Origin: Salipiger pentaromativorans
GTDB lineage: Bacteria; Pseudomonadota; Alphaproteobacteria; Rhodobacterales; Rhodobacteraceae
Assembly (NCBI RefSeq): GCF_024721115.1
Contig: NZ_JAMDHK010000001.1
Coordinates: 306,691-370,690 of the forward strand
Length of the DNA: 64,000 nt
Direction: 5' to 3'
Positions 57,046 through 64,000 of the stretch are shown here, one piece after another. Made by a program: the position numbers and the translations under genes. Numbering within the stretch: the first letter of the stretch is position 1; each line of letters opens with the position of its first letter. The notes under the pieces were generated by a model. The model made no database searches. It saw nothing but the letters and a program-made list of their open reading frames with translations, and was not told the DNA's origin.

Positions 57046-57648
57046 TTATTCGTCGTCCTGCTCCAGCCCGTAGCGCTTGAAGAGCCCGCCCTGCGTCATG
57101 AAGAAGACGAACACCGCCGCCGTCAGGCCGAAGGTCTTGAAATAGACCCAGGTTTCGGTGCTCATGGTGCGCCAGATCGCCTCGTTCAACACCGCCAGAC
57201 CGAAAAACAGCGCGGCCACGCGCTTGGTCAGGATCATCCAGCCCTCGTGCTTGAGCGGCATCAGCCCCTCCATCACGCTGCGCAGATAGCTTTCGCCGCG
57301 CAGCAGGCCGACCCCCAGCGCCGTTCCGAACAGCAGATAGATGAGCGTCGGCTTCATCTTGAAGAATCGGTCGTCGTTGAGCCAGACCGACAGCCCGCCG
57401 AAAACCACGATCAGCACGGCGGTCACCACCTGCATCCGGCTGAGATGACCGGTCAGCCGCCACAGCAGGCCGGTGGAAAGCAGCATCAGCGGAATGAAGC
57501 CGGCGGTGACGAGGATGAACCCTTCGTACTCCTGCCCGCCGATGCGGAAGCTCCGGTCCTTCACCAGCAGATAGGCCGCGAAGAACACCAGGATGGGCCC
57601 GATCTCCAGCGCCGATTTCAGGAAGGGATTGATCTGTTTCGCCGCCAT
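57046..57648 (-). CDS. yciB: Inner-membrane protein YciB (septation protein A / IspZ family)
   Basis: A 200-residue protein with five to six helices. It has LEIGPILVFFAAYLLV near the N-terminus, VFGGLSVWLNDDRFFKMKPT (about 82-101) and the C-terminal block NEAIWRTMSTETWVYFKTFG (about 155-174), all typical of YciB, which affects envelope integrity and division. ATG 57648 has GGAGAGG upstream. It is common next to ftsY in alphaproteobacteria; here an mgtC-like gene lies between. Confidence 0.93.
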   Translation of the reverse strand: MAAKQINPFLKSALEIGPILVFFAAYLLVKDRSFRIGGQEYEGFILVTAGFIPLMLLSTGLLWRLTGHLSRMQVVTAVLIVVFGGLSVWLNDDRFFKMKPTLIYLLFGTALGVGLLRGESYLRSVMEGLMPLKHEGWMILTKRVAALFFGLAVLNEAIWRTMSTETWVYFKTFGLTAAVFVFFMTQGGLFKRYGLEQDDE

Positions 57649-57756
57649 GCGCCTCTCCGTCTGATTGCCGCAGAGATAGCCGCTGCCACGGCGCTTCTCA
57701 ATGGGAACTCCCGCAGCGCATGCTAGGATGCCGTCACTTCTGCGTTGCGAGGCGTC

Positions 57757-58254
57757 ATGTTCGATCAGATCCTGTCGGATTTCACCCAAAGCTTTTCGGT
57801 CGTGCCCGCCGGGGCGGCCTTTGCCCGGCTCGTGGCCGCGATGGTGCTGGCGGGGCTCATCGGGGTCGAGCGCGAGCGGCGCCATCAGCCCGCCGGGCTG
57901 CGCACCCATATCCTCGTCTCGGTCGCCGCCTGTCTTTTCGTGATCCTCGGGCAAGAGCTGGCGGCGCTGGATTTCGGCGGCATGGGCGAGCAGCGCACCG
58001 ACCCGCTGCGGATGATCGGCGCGGTGACGCAGGGCGTGGCCTTCCTCGCCGCGGGGATCATCATAACTGCGGGCGGCGAGGTGAAGAACATCACCACCGG
58101 CGCCTCGCTCTGGCTCGCGGGGGCCGTGGGGCTGGGCTGCGGCGCGGGGCAGCTGGCGCTGGCGGCGATGGCCACGGCCATCGTGCTGGTGGTGCTGATC
58201 CTGCTGCGGGCGCTCGAAGCCCGGCTCTGGCCCCGTCCGGGGCACGACGACTGA
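57757..58254 (+). CDS. MgtC/SapB family membrane protein
   Basis: A 165-residue protein with four to five helices. LVAAMVLAGLIGVERERRHQ (about 25-44) followed by PAGLRTHILVSVAACLF is the MgtC/SapB signature, and TQGVAFLAAGIIIT the second. MgtC proteins influence Mg2+ homeostasis and the F-ATPase in pathogens; the role here is open. ATG 57757 follows GAGG. It is divergent from yciB. Confidence 0.9.
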   Translation: MFDQILSDFTQSFSVVPAGAAFARLVAAMVLAGLIGVERERRHQPAGLRTHILVSVAACLFVILGQELAALDFGGMGEQRTDPLRMIGAVTQGVAFLAAGIIITAGGEVKNITTGASLWLAGAVGLGCGAGQLALAAMATAIVLVVLILLRALEARLWPRPGHDD

Positions 58255-58267
58255 CACCCCGCGCAGA

Positions 58268-58295
58268 GGCAAATTTTTCGGCGAAAAATTTTGCC
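58268..58295. terminator. Hairpin between convergent mgtC-like gene and ftsY
   Basis: GGCAAATTTTTC, loop GGC, GAAAAATTTTGCC: a stem with a one-base bulge and T-runs in both directions, between the two stops. Its core resembles the murC-permease hairpins. Confidence 0.7.
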
Positions 58296-58299
58296 CCGC

Positions 58300-59610
58300 T
58301 CAGCCCGCGTCGAGACCGATGAGCGCGGCGGCGAATTCCTCGGGATCGAAGGGCGCCAGATCGTCGATCTGCTCGCCCACGCCGATGGCGTGGATCGGCA
58401 GACCGAACCTGTCGGCCAGCGCCACCAGCACGCCGCCCTTGGCAGTGCCGTCGAGCTTGGTCATCACCAGCCCCGACACATCCGCCACCTGGCGGAAGAT
58501 CTCGACCTGGTTGAGCGCGTTCTGCCCGGTGGTCGCATCCAGCACCAGCAGCGTGTTATGCGGCGCGTCGGGATCCTTCTTGCGGATCACGCGGACGATC
58601 TTGGCCAGTTCCTCCATCAGATCCTGACGGTTCTGAAGCCGCCCCGCCGTGTCGATCATCAGCAGGTCCGCGCCCTCGGCCTGGGCCTTGGTCATGGCGT
58701 CGAAGGCGAGGCTTGCGGGATCCGAGCCCTCGGGCGCGGTCAGCACCGGCACGCCGGCGCGTTCGCCCCAGACCTGAAGCTGTTCGACGGCGGCGGCGCG
58801 GAAGGTGTCGCCGGCGGCGATCACCACCGATTTGCCGGCGGCGCGGAACTGGCTCGCCAGCTTGCCGATGGTGGTGGTCTTGCCCGAGCCGTTCACCCCC
58901 ACCACCAGCACCACCTGCGGCGTCTTGGGATAGAGCGGCAGCGGGCGCGCCACGGGCTCCATGATGCGGGCAACCTCTCCGGCCAGCAGCTCCTTGATCT
59001 CGCGGGTCGAGACGCGCTTGCCGTAGCGCCCTTCGGCGATATTGGCGCTTACCCGCAGCGCGGTCTCGACGCCCATATCCGAGGCGATCAGCAGCTCTTC
59101 GAGGCTTTCCAGCATCTCATCGTCGAGCGCCCGGCGCATCACCGGCGCGGCGGGCGTCTCGCGACCGAAGAGCCGGCCGAAGAAGCCGGGCGCGCGGGGC
59201 GCGTCCGCAGGCGCTGCCGGCGTTTCGGAGGGCGGCGGCGCGGGCATCGGATCGCCGGGCACAGGCGCCTCGAGCGGCGGCGGCGGCGCGATTTCCGGCG
59301 CCGGGATCGGCGCGGGATCGGCGGGCGGCACGATGTCGGGCGCCGGTTGCGGCGTCTCGGGCGGGGCCGGCGCCGGGTCTTCGGCGGGGGGCACCTCCTC
59401 GGGCGCCGCCGGAGGCGCCTCGTCGGGGCGCGCGGGCCGCTCGTCCGGGGCGGGCGGCGTCTCGACGGGAGACGGCGGCAGTTCCTCGGGCGCGGCGGGC
59501 GTCTCGGGCACATCCTCGCTGCCGCCGTCCTGCACGATCGCGTCGAGCCCCTCTTCGAGTTTCGAAGAGGATTTGAACATCCTGCTCTTGAGCTTGCCGA
59601 AGAAGGACAT
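58300..59610 (-). CDS. ftsY: Signal recognition particle receptor FtsY
   Basis: A 436-residue SRP GTPase. After a basic start (FGKLKSRMFKSSSK) comes a Pro/Glu-rich acidic A region (about 25-140), then the N domain (from about 145) and the G domain with P-loop GVNGSGKTTTIGKLA (about 238-252), DTFRAAAVEQL, DTAGRLQN and TKLDGTAKGG. It docks ribosome-nascent-chain complexes at the membrane. ATG 59610 is used; the in-frame start at 59643 adds an unlikely 11 residues. Confidence 0.95.
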   Translation of the reverse strand: MSFFGKLKSRMFKSSSKLEEGLDAIVQDGGSEDVPETPAAPEELPPSPVETPPAPDERPARPDEAPPAAPEEVPPAEDPAPAPPETPQPAPDIVPPADPAPIPAPEIAPPPPLEAPVPGDPMPAPPPSETPAAPADAPRAPGFFGRLFGRETPAAPVMRRALDDEMLESLEELLIASDMGVETALRVSANIAEGRYGKRVSTREIKELLAGEVARIMEPVARPLPLYPKTPQVVLVVGVNGSGKTTTIGKLASQFRAAGKSVVIAAGDTFRAAAVEQLQVWGERAGVPVLTAPEGSDPASLAFDAMTKAQAEGADLLMIDTAGRLQNRQDLMEELAKIVRVIRKKDPDAPHNTLLVLDATTGQNALNQVEIFRQVADVSGLVMTKLDGTAKGGVLVALADRFGLPIHAIGVGEQIDDLAPFDPEEFAAALIGLDAG

Positions 59611-59712
59611 GAGACCGGACCCTTTCGCTGTCTGCCTTTCCACCTAATACGCCGCCGCGCTGGTGAAAAGTGTGAGTTGACCTGCGCGCGGCGCCAAGGC
59701 CAAGTGAGACCC

Positions 59713-60618
59713 ATGTGGCGCGTGACGATCTTTCTGGTTCTGATGGCGGTCGCCGGTCCGCTGCGGGCCGGGGCGACCCTGCCGTTGCCCGAGCCCGGGA
59801 CGCTCTGTTCCGCCGGCGCCTTCGGGCCGGTGGAATGTATCCGCCCGAGCCAGTTCGTACACGACACTTGCCAGGCGATCGCGCATTTCGCGGCACGCAA
59901 CGGGCTCGACCCGGGCTTCTTCGCGCGGCTGCTCTGGCAAGAAAGCCGCTTCGACCCCAATGCGCGCAGCCATGCCAACGCCCAGGGCATCGCCCAGTTC
60001 ATCCCCTCTACCGCCCGGCTGCGCGGGCTGACCGATGCCTATAACCCCGCCGAAGCGCTGGAATATTCCGCCGAATATCTGGGCGAGCTGGTGCGGCGCT
60101 ACGGCAATCACGGGCTGGCGGCGGTGGCCTATAACGGCGGCGAACGCCGCGCCGATGCGCTGGTGGCCAGCGGTGCGACGCTGCCGCGCGAGACGGTGAA
60201 TTACGTGCGCATCATCACCGGGCTTTCGGCAGAGACCTGGGCGGAAAGCCCGCCCGACAGCCACGATTTCCGTTTGCAGAAAGACAAGCCCTTCCGCAGC
60301 GCCTGCCACGCGCTGGCGCGCGACCGGCGCCTGACCGCCTACCCCACCCCGGAGCCCGACCTCGCCCCCTGGGGCGTGCAGCTTGCCTTCGGCACGACCA
60401 AGGCGCGCGCGCGGGAGCAATACGGGGCGCGGACCCGCGCCTGCGCGGCGCTGGTCAAGGGCGAAGAGCCCGATCTCATCTGGCAGAAGAGCCGCGCCAG
60501 CCCCAAGGGCGGCTACTGGATGGCGCGGATCGGCCGCAACGACCGCGACTCGGCCTGGCGCTATTGCAGCCGGCTCAAGGCACGGGGATGCGTCTGTGCG
60601 GTCTATCGCAACCGCTGA
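59713..60618 (+). CDS. Lytic transglycosylase (SLT domain)
   Basis: A 301-residue secreted protein: signal peptide (about 1-19), then an SLT domain with the catalytic Glu in LLWQESRFDPNARS (about 78), GIAQFIPSTARLRGL and AVAYNGGERR. The C-terminal 100 residues, with several Cys and YWMARIGRND, form an extra domain I do not recognise. It would cleave glycan strands in the periplasm. ATG at 59713; divergent from ftsY. Confidence 0.88.
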   Translation: MWRVTIFLVLMAVAGPLRAGATLPLPEPGTLCSAGAFGPVECIRPSQFVHDTCQAIAHFAARNGLDPGFFARLLWQESRFDPNARSHANAQGIAQFIPSTARLRGLTDAYNPAEALEYSAEYLGELVRRYGNHGLAAVAYNGGERRADALVASGATLPRETVNYVRIITGLSAETWAESPPDSHDFRLQKDKPFRSACHALARDRRLTAYPTPEPDLAPWGVQLAFGTTKARAREQYGARTRACAALVKGEEPDLIWQKSRASPKGGYWMARIGRNDRDSAWRYCSRLKARGCVCAVYRNR

Positions 60619-60758
60619 GCCGGCACGCGCGATCCCCGATCGCCCCGCTTGCGGACGCAGGGCCCAGACCGGGCCCGCGGCGCCGGCGCGCCCGCCAGAG
60701 CGATGGCCCCCGGCGGGCGCGCCGTGCTAGACAGGGGCAAAGACAGGGAGACAGGCGC

Positions 60759-61778
60759 ATGGCGCGTTTCGTGATCGCGACGCTGGGACTGGTGGCGCTG
60801 CTCGGGCTGGCGCTGGCGGCCGGCGGGGTCTGGACCCTGCTGGCGCTGCTCTACATCACCGTCTTCACCTTCTTCATGGACCGGATCGCGGCCCTGGCCG
60901 CGCCGGATTTCCCCGAGCGCGAGTTTCCCGCCGGCGACGGGCTGGCGGTGGTTCTGGGACTGGCGCATCTGCCGCTGCTTTACGGCGGGGCCTGGGCGGT
61001 GGCCGGGGGCGGCGGGCACACGATTCCCGAACGGGTGGCGCTGTTCTTTGCGCTGGCGCTGTTCTTCGGGCAGGTGAGCAATTCCAACGCCCATGAGCTG
61101 ATCCACCGGAGCAACCGCTGGCTGCGCCGGCTGGGGGTCGCGGTCTATTGCTCGCTGCTCTTCGGACATCACGCCTCGGCGCATGTGCGGGTGCACCATG
61201 TGCACGCCGCCACACCGCGCGATCCCAATTCGGCGCCGCTGGGGCGCAGCTATTACGCCTTTGCGCCACGCGCCTGGATCGGCAGTTTCACCGAGGGGCT
61301 GCGCGCGGAAACCGCGCTGCGCGCGCGCGGCGGCCGGACGCGGGGCTGGCACCCCTATGTCACCTATGCGGCGGGCGGCGCGCTGTCGCTGGGGCTGGCG
61401 GCGGCGCTCGCCGGCGGTGCCGGCGCGCTGGCGCTGCTGGGGCTCGCGGCCTATGCGCAGGCGCAGCTCCTGCTGTCCGACTACGTCCAGCATTACGGGC
61501 TGCGGCGGCGCGAGAGCGCTCCCGGGCGCTATGAGCCCGTGGGTCCGCAGCATAGCTGGAACGCCCCGCACGGGTTTTCCTCGGCGCTGATGCTGAACGC
61601 GCCGCGCCATTCCGATCACCACGCGCATCCCGCCCGCCCCTATCCGGGGCTGGCGCTGGACCGGCAGGCGATGCCGCTCCTGCCGCAATCGCTGCCGGTC
61701 ATGGCGGTGCTGGCACTGGTGCCGCCGGTCTGGCACCGGCTGATGGACCGGCGGGCGCGGCGCTGGCAGAGCGGCTGA
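60759..61778 (+). CDS. AlkB-like membrane di-iron oxygenase (alkane 1-monooxygenase family)
   Basis: A 339-residue membrane protein with about six helices and the histidine boxes of the fatty acid desaturase/hydroxylase superfamily: NAHELIHRSNR (about 111), HHASAHVRVHH (about 140), and RHSDHHAHPARPY (about 289); SDYVQHYGL (about 242) matches the AlkB NYxxHYGL box. AlkB uses rubredoxin electrons to hydroxylate n-alkanes; no rubredoxin gene is near, and relatives act on other lipids. ATG 60759 has AGGGAG upstream. Substrate uncertain. Confidence 0.85.
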   Translation: MARFVIATLGLVALLGLALAAGGVWTLLALLYITVFTFFMDRIAALAAPDFPEREFPAGDGLAVVLGLAHLPLLYGGAWAVAGGGGHTIPERVALFFALALFFGQVSNSNAHELIHRSNRWLRRLGVAVYCSLLFGHHASAHVRVHHVHAATPRDPNSAPLGRSYYAFAPRAWIGSFTEGLRAETALRARGGRTRGWHPYVTYAAGGALSLGLAAALAGGAGALALLGLAAYAQAQLLLSDYVQHYGLRRRESAPGRYEPVGPQHSWNAPHGFSSALMLNAPRHSDHHAHPARPYPGLALDRQAMPLLPQSLPVMAVLALVPPVWHRLMDRRARRWQSG

Positions 61779-61945
61779 CGCTCCGGCCCGAGACCGGGCC
61801 AGGCCGGGCGCTCTGCACCGGACGCACCGCAGATCCCGTCAAGGGCCGCAGGCAGCGCGGTGCGGGCGGTCACGATCCGCCGAGACCGGCCGCGCGGGGG
61901 CATCGGCCCCTTCCCTCTTGCGCCGGGCTCTGGCAGGATCGTGGC

Positions 61946-62341
61946 ATGCGTGTGATCTGTGCCGTTCTGCTGTCTCTGCTGCCGCTGCCGCTGCTGGCGG
62001 CGCAACCCATGTCGGCGGAGGAGTTCGAACGCTACGTGCTCGGCAAGACGCTTTATTTCGGCTATGACGGCAGCGCCTACGGGGTCGAGGAATATCTGCC
62101 CGACCGGCAGGTGCGCTGGTCGTTCCTCGACGGCAAATGCAAGGACGGGTTCTGGTACGAAGAGGCCGGCATGATCTGTTTCGTCTATGACGATCAACCC
62201 GCGCCGCAATGCTGGAGCTTTTTCCGCGAAGGCGGCGGGCTGCGCGCGATCTTCGAGAACGATCCCGAGAACACCGTACTCTACGAGGCCCGGCAGGACG
62301 ACGCGCCGATGATGTGCCTCGGCCCGGAAGTGGGCGTCTGA
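61946..62341 (+). CDS. Small secreted protein of unknown function
   Basis: A 131-residue protein with a clear signal peptide (about 1-19, cut after LAA) and an acidic mature part with four Cys (in GKCKDG, MICFVY, PQCWSF and MMCLG), fit for two disulfides. Aromatic-rich TLYFGYDGSAYGVEEYLPD and WSFLDGKCKDGFWYEE suggest a compact beta fold. I do not recognise a family. ATG 61946 is used. It follows the AlkB-like gene by 167 bases. Confidence 0.7.
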   Translation: MRVICAVLLSLLPLPLLAAQPMSAEEFERYVLGKTLYFGYDGSAYGVEEYLPDRQVRWSFLDGKCKDGFWYEEAGMICFVYDDQPAPQCWSFFREGGGLRAIFENDPENTVLYEARQDDAPMMCLGPEVGV

Positions 62342-62395
62342 GAGCGTTGGGGGCGGGCGCCGGACCGCTGCGCGGGAGGGCGGGCATCCGGTTTT

Positions 62396-62417
62396 GCGTA
62401 TTTTGAAAGAGAAGAAG
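62396..62417 (+). repeat. Intergenic motif, type B
   Basis: GCGTATTTTGAAAGAGAAGA then AG, in the 95-base gap between the small secreted protein and the convergent xseA. Confidence 0.75.
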
Positions 62418-62436
62418 ATGGGGGTGGGTCCCGGGG

Positions 62437-63912
62437 TCAGAAGAGGCTGCCCTGTTCGGGTTTTTCCTTCGCCTTGCGCTTCGGGCGCGGGGCGGTGCCG
62501 CCGAGGCTCAGGCGGCCGTCGGCGAATTCGATCTCGAGCCCGGCGGCGTCCTGCGCCTCGGTCTTGCGGGTCAGGATATGGCCCTCGCCGCTGCGCACCA
62601 CCGCGTAGCCGCGCGCCAGCGTGCCCTTGTAGCTGAGCGTCTCAAGAAGCCGTGCGAGCCCGTCGAGCCGCTGGCGCGGGGTGGCGAGCCGGCGCTGGCC
62701 CGCCTCCCCAAGCCGGGCGGAGAGCGCATCGAGCCGGTCGCGGCCCAGCGCGATCTCGCGGGCGATCGGGCGCAGCGACAGCCGGTCGGTGCGGCGGCCA
62801 AGCGATTCGCGGCCATGAGCGATGACGCGGGTCAAAAGCGAGGGGCGCAGGGCGCCGGCGGCATCGGAAAGCGCCACCCGGCGCCGCTCGGTGCCGCGGA
62901 TGAGGCCGCGCGGCAGCCGGTCGGCCAGAAGATCGAGGCGCTGGCGCGGCGTGTCGAGCAGGGTTTCGGCGCGCGGTAGGGCGCGAGAGAGATCGCGCAG
63001 CCGCTGGCCGCGCAGCTCGATGCGCTGGCCCATGGCGCGGGTCATGCGGCTGCCCGCCTCGCCGGTCCAGGAGAGCAGCTCCATGCGCACCGGCACGGCG
63101 ATCTCGGCGGCGGCGGTGGGCGTGGGCGCGCGGCGATCGGAAACATAGTCGATCAGCGTGGTGTCGGTCTCGTGCCCGACCGCCGAGATCAGCGGGATCT
63201 CCGAACCCGCCGCCGCGCGGGCGACGATCTCTTCGTTGAAGCCCCAGAGATCCTCGACCGAGCCGCCGCCGCGCGCGACGATCAGCAGATCGGGGCGCGG
63301 CAGGGCGCCGCCGGGGCTGAGCGCGTTGAACCCCGCGATGGCGCGGGCGACCTCGGGGGCGCAGCTCTTGCCCTGCACCGCCACCGGCCAGATCAGCACC
63401 TTGCGGGGAAAGCGGTCGCGCAGCCGGTGCAGGATGTCGCGGATCACCGCGCCCGAGGGCGAGGTCACCACCCCGATGACCTCCGGCAGATAGGGCAGCG
63501 GGCGCTTGCGTTCGGGCGCAAAGAGCCCTTCGGCCTGCAATTGCGCCTTGCGCTTTTCCAGCATCGCCATGAGCGCGCCGAGCCCCGCCGGACGGATGTC
63601 CTCGATGACGATCTGGTATTTCGACTGGCCGGGGAAGGTGGTGAGGCGGCCCGTGGCGACGACCTCCATGCCCTCCTCGGGCTGGGTTTCGAGCCGCGCG
63701 GAGCCCCCCTTCCAGACCACCCCGGAGATCACCGAGCGGTCGTCCTTGAGATCGAGATAGATATGGCCCGAGCGCGGGCGCGACACGCGGCCCACCTCGC
63801 CCTTCACCCGGACGAAGGCGAACTCGCCCTCGATCACGCGCTTCACCGCGCCGGAAAGCTCGGAGACCGAGAATTCCGGCGTGTTGCCGCTGTCGTCGTC
63901 GAGAAGATCCAT
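62437..63912 (-). CDS. xseA: Exodeoxyribonuclease VII large subunit
   Basis: A 491-residue nuclease subunit. It has an N-terminal OB-fold (about 10-100 with FSVSELSGAVKRVIEGEF), the catalytic domain with GVVTSPSGAVIRDI (about 145), LIVARGGGSVEDLWGFNEE (about 208-226) and SAVGHETDTTLIDYVSDRRA, a helical region, and a C-terminal LARGYAVV block. It degrades single-stranded DNA with XseB. ATG 63912 (DLLDDDSGNTPEFSV) has GAGG upstream; ATG 63927 is five residues longer. The gene is complete; 88 bases remain to the window edge with nothing to report. Confidence 0.95.
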   Translation of the reverse strand: MDLLDDDSGNTPEFSVSELSGAVKRVIEGEFAFVRVKGEVGRVSRPRSGHIYLDLKDDRSVISGVVWKGGSARLETQPEEGMEVVATGRLTTFPGQSKYQIVIEDIRPAGLGALMAMLEKRKAQLQAEGLFAPERKRPLPYLPEVIGVVTSPSGAVIRDILHRLRDRFPRKVLIWPVAVQGKSCAPEVARAIAGFNALSPGGALPRPDLLIVARGGGSVEDLWGFNEEIVARAAAGSEIPLISAVGHETDTTLIDYVSDRRAPTPTAAAEIAVPVRMELLSWTGEAGSRMTRAMGQRIELRGQRLRDLSRALPRAETLLDTPRQRLDLLADRLPRGLIRGTERRRVALSDAAGALRPSLLTRVIAHGRESLGRRTDRLSLRPIAREIALGRDRLDALSARLGEAGQRRLATPRQRLDGLARLLETLSYKGTLARGYAVVRSGEGHILTRKTEAQDAAGLEIEFADGRLSLGGTAPRPKRKAKEKPEQGSLF

Positions 63913-64000
63913 GCCGCCGCGCCTCATCTGTCTTTCGCGCGATGGTAACGGGCGCGGCGGAGGAGGGAAAGGGCCGGAGGGGGGGCGCGGGGGGGGGCCA

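Overview
The window is a GC-rich chromosomal segment from an alphaproteobacterium of the Rhodobacterales (Roseobacter/Rhodobacter type). The evidence is the gene order and family content: a full dcw (division and cell wall) cluster carrying a DUF2484 gene beside murB, purA followed by a DUF2842 gene, the short alphaproteobacterial ImuA, a LexA operator of the GAAC-N7-GAAC type, and yciB next to ftsY. The species cannot be read from the sequence. No tRNA, rRNA, CRISPR, transposase, integrase or phage gene is visible. The window is mostly core chromosome with a few accessory genes.

Layout. 1-6.9 kb: the N-terminal part of an M24 peptidase (off the left edge), an RTX-repeat/Hint-domain protein, a GH13 enzyme resembling glucosylglycerol hydrolase, an HCCA-isomerase-like thioredoxin-fold enzyme and an AraC regulator. 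7.1-10.3 kb: an SDR, thiolase and acyl-CoA dehydrogenase operon divergent from the regulator, fitting acyl-CoA breakdown. 10.4-15.7 kb: the imuA-imuB-dnaE2 mutasome, with a well-formed promoter and LexA operator buried in the 3' part of imuA. 15.8-42.7 kb: one long leftward cluster in transcription order mraZ-rsmH-ftsL-ftsI-murE-murF-mraY-murD-ftsW-murG-murC-(APC permease)-DUF2484-hyp-murB-ddl-ftsQ-ftsA-ftsZ-lpxC-bamD-recN. Many of its junctions are 4-base ATGA or GTGA overlaps. It makes the peptidoglycan precursor and the divisome, then the LPS deacetylase and an outer-membrane assembly factor. It is interrupted by an opposite-strand flavoprotein (between murD and ftsW) and by the permease (between murC and DUF2484).

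42.7-43.7 kb: a control region with clustered TGGGA repeats at 10-bp pitch (candidate MraZ boxes), a pair of facing DnaA-like boxes, and a cobalamin riboswitch on the other strand. 43.7-50.5 kb: the riboswitch-led B12 uptake operon, with an outer-membrane receptor, binding protein, permease, ATPase and its own ExbB-ExbD-ExbD-TonB energy module. 50.5-64 kb: TatD hydrolase, PhnP-like metallo-hydrolase, AEC transporter, small membrane protein, purA and DUF2842, MFS transporter, yciB, mgtC-like, ftsY, lytic transglycosylase, AlkB-like membrane oxygenase, a small secreted protein and xseA.

The most interesting material is regulatory rather than a new gene system: the SOS promoter inside imuA; the TGGGA arrays and paired DnaA boxes at mraZ and ftsZ; eight copies of a short AT-rich intergenic motif; and several paired hairpins, one pair with compensatory changes. 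All assignments rest on reading the sequence and on remembered family signatures; no database search was run.
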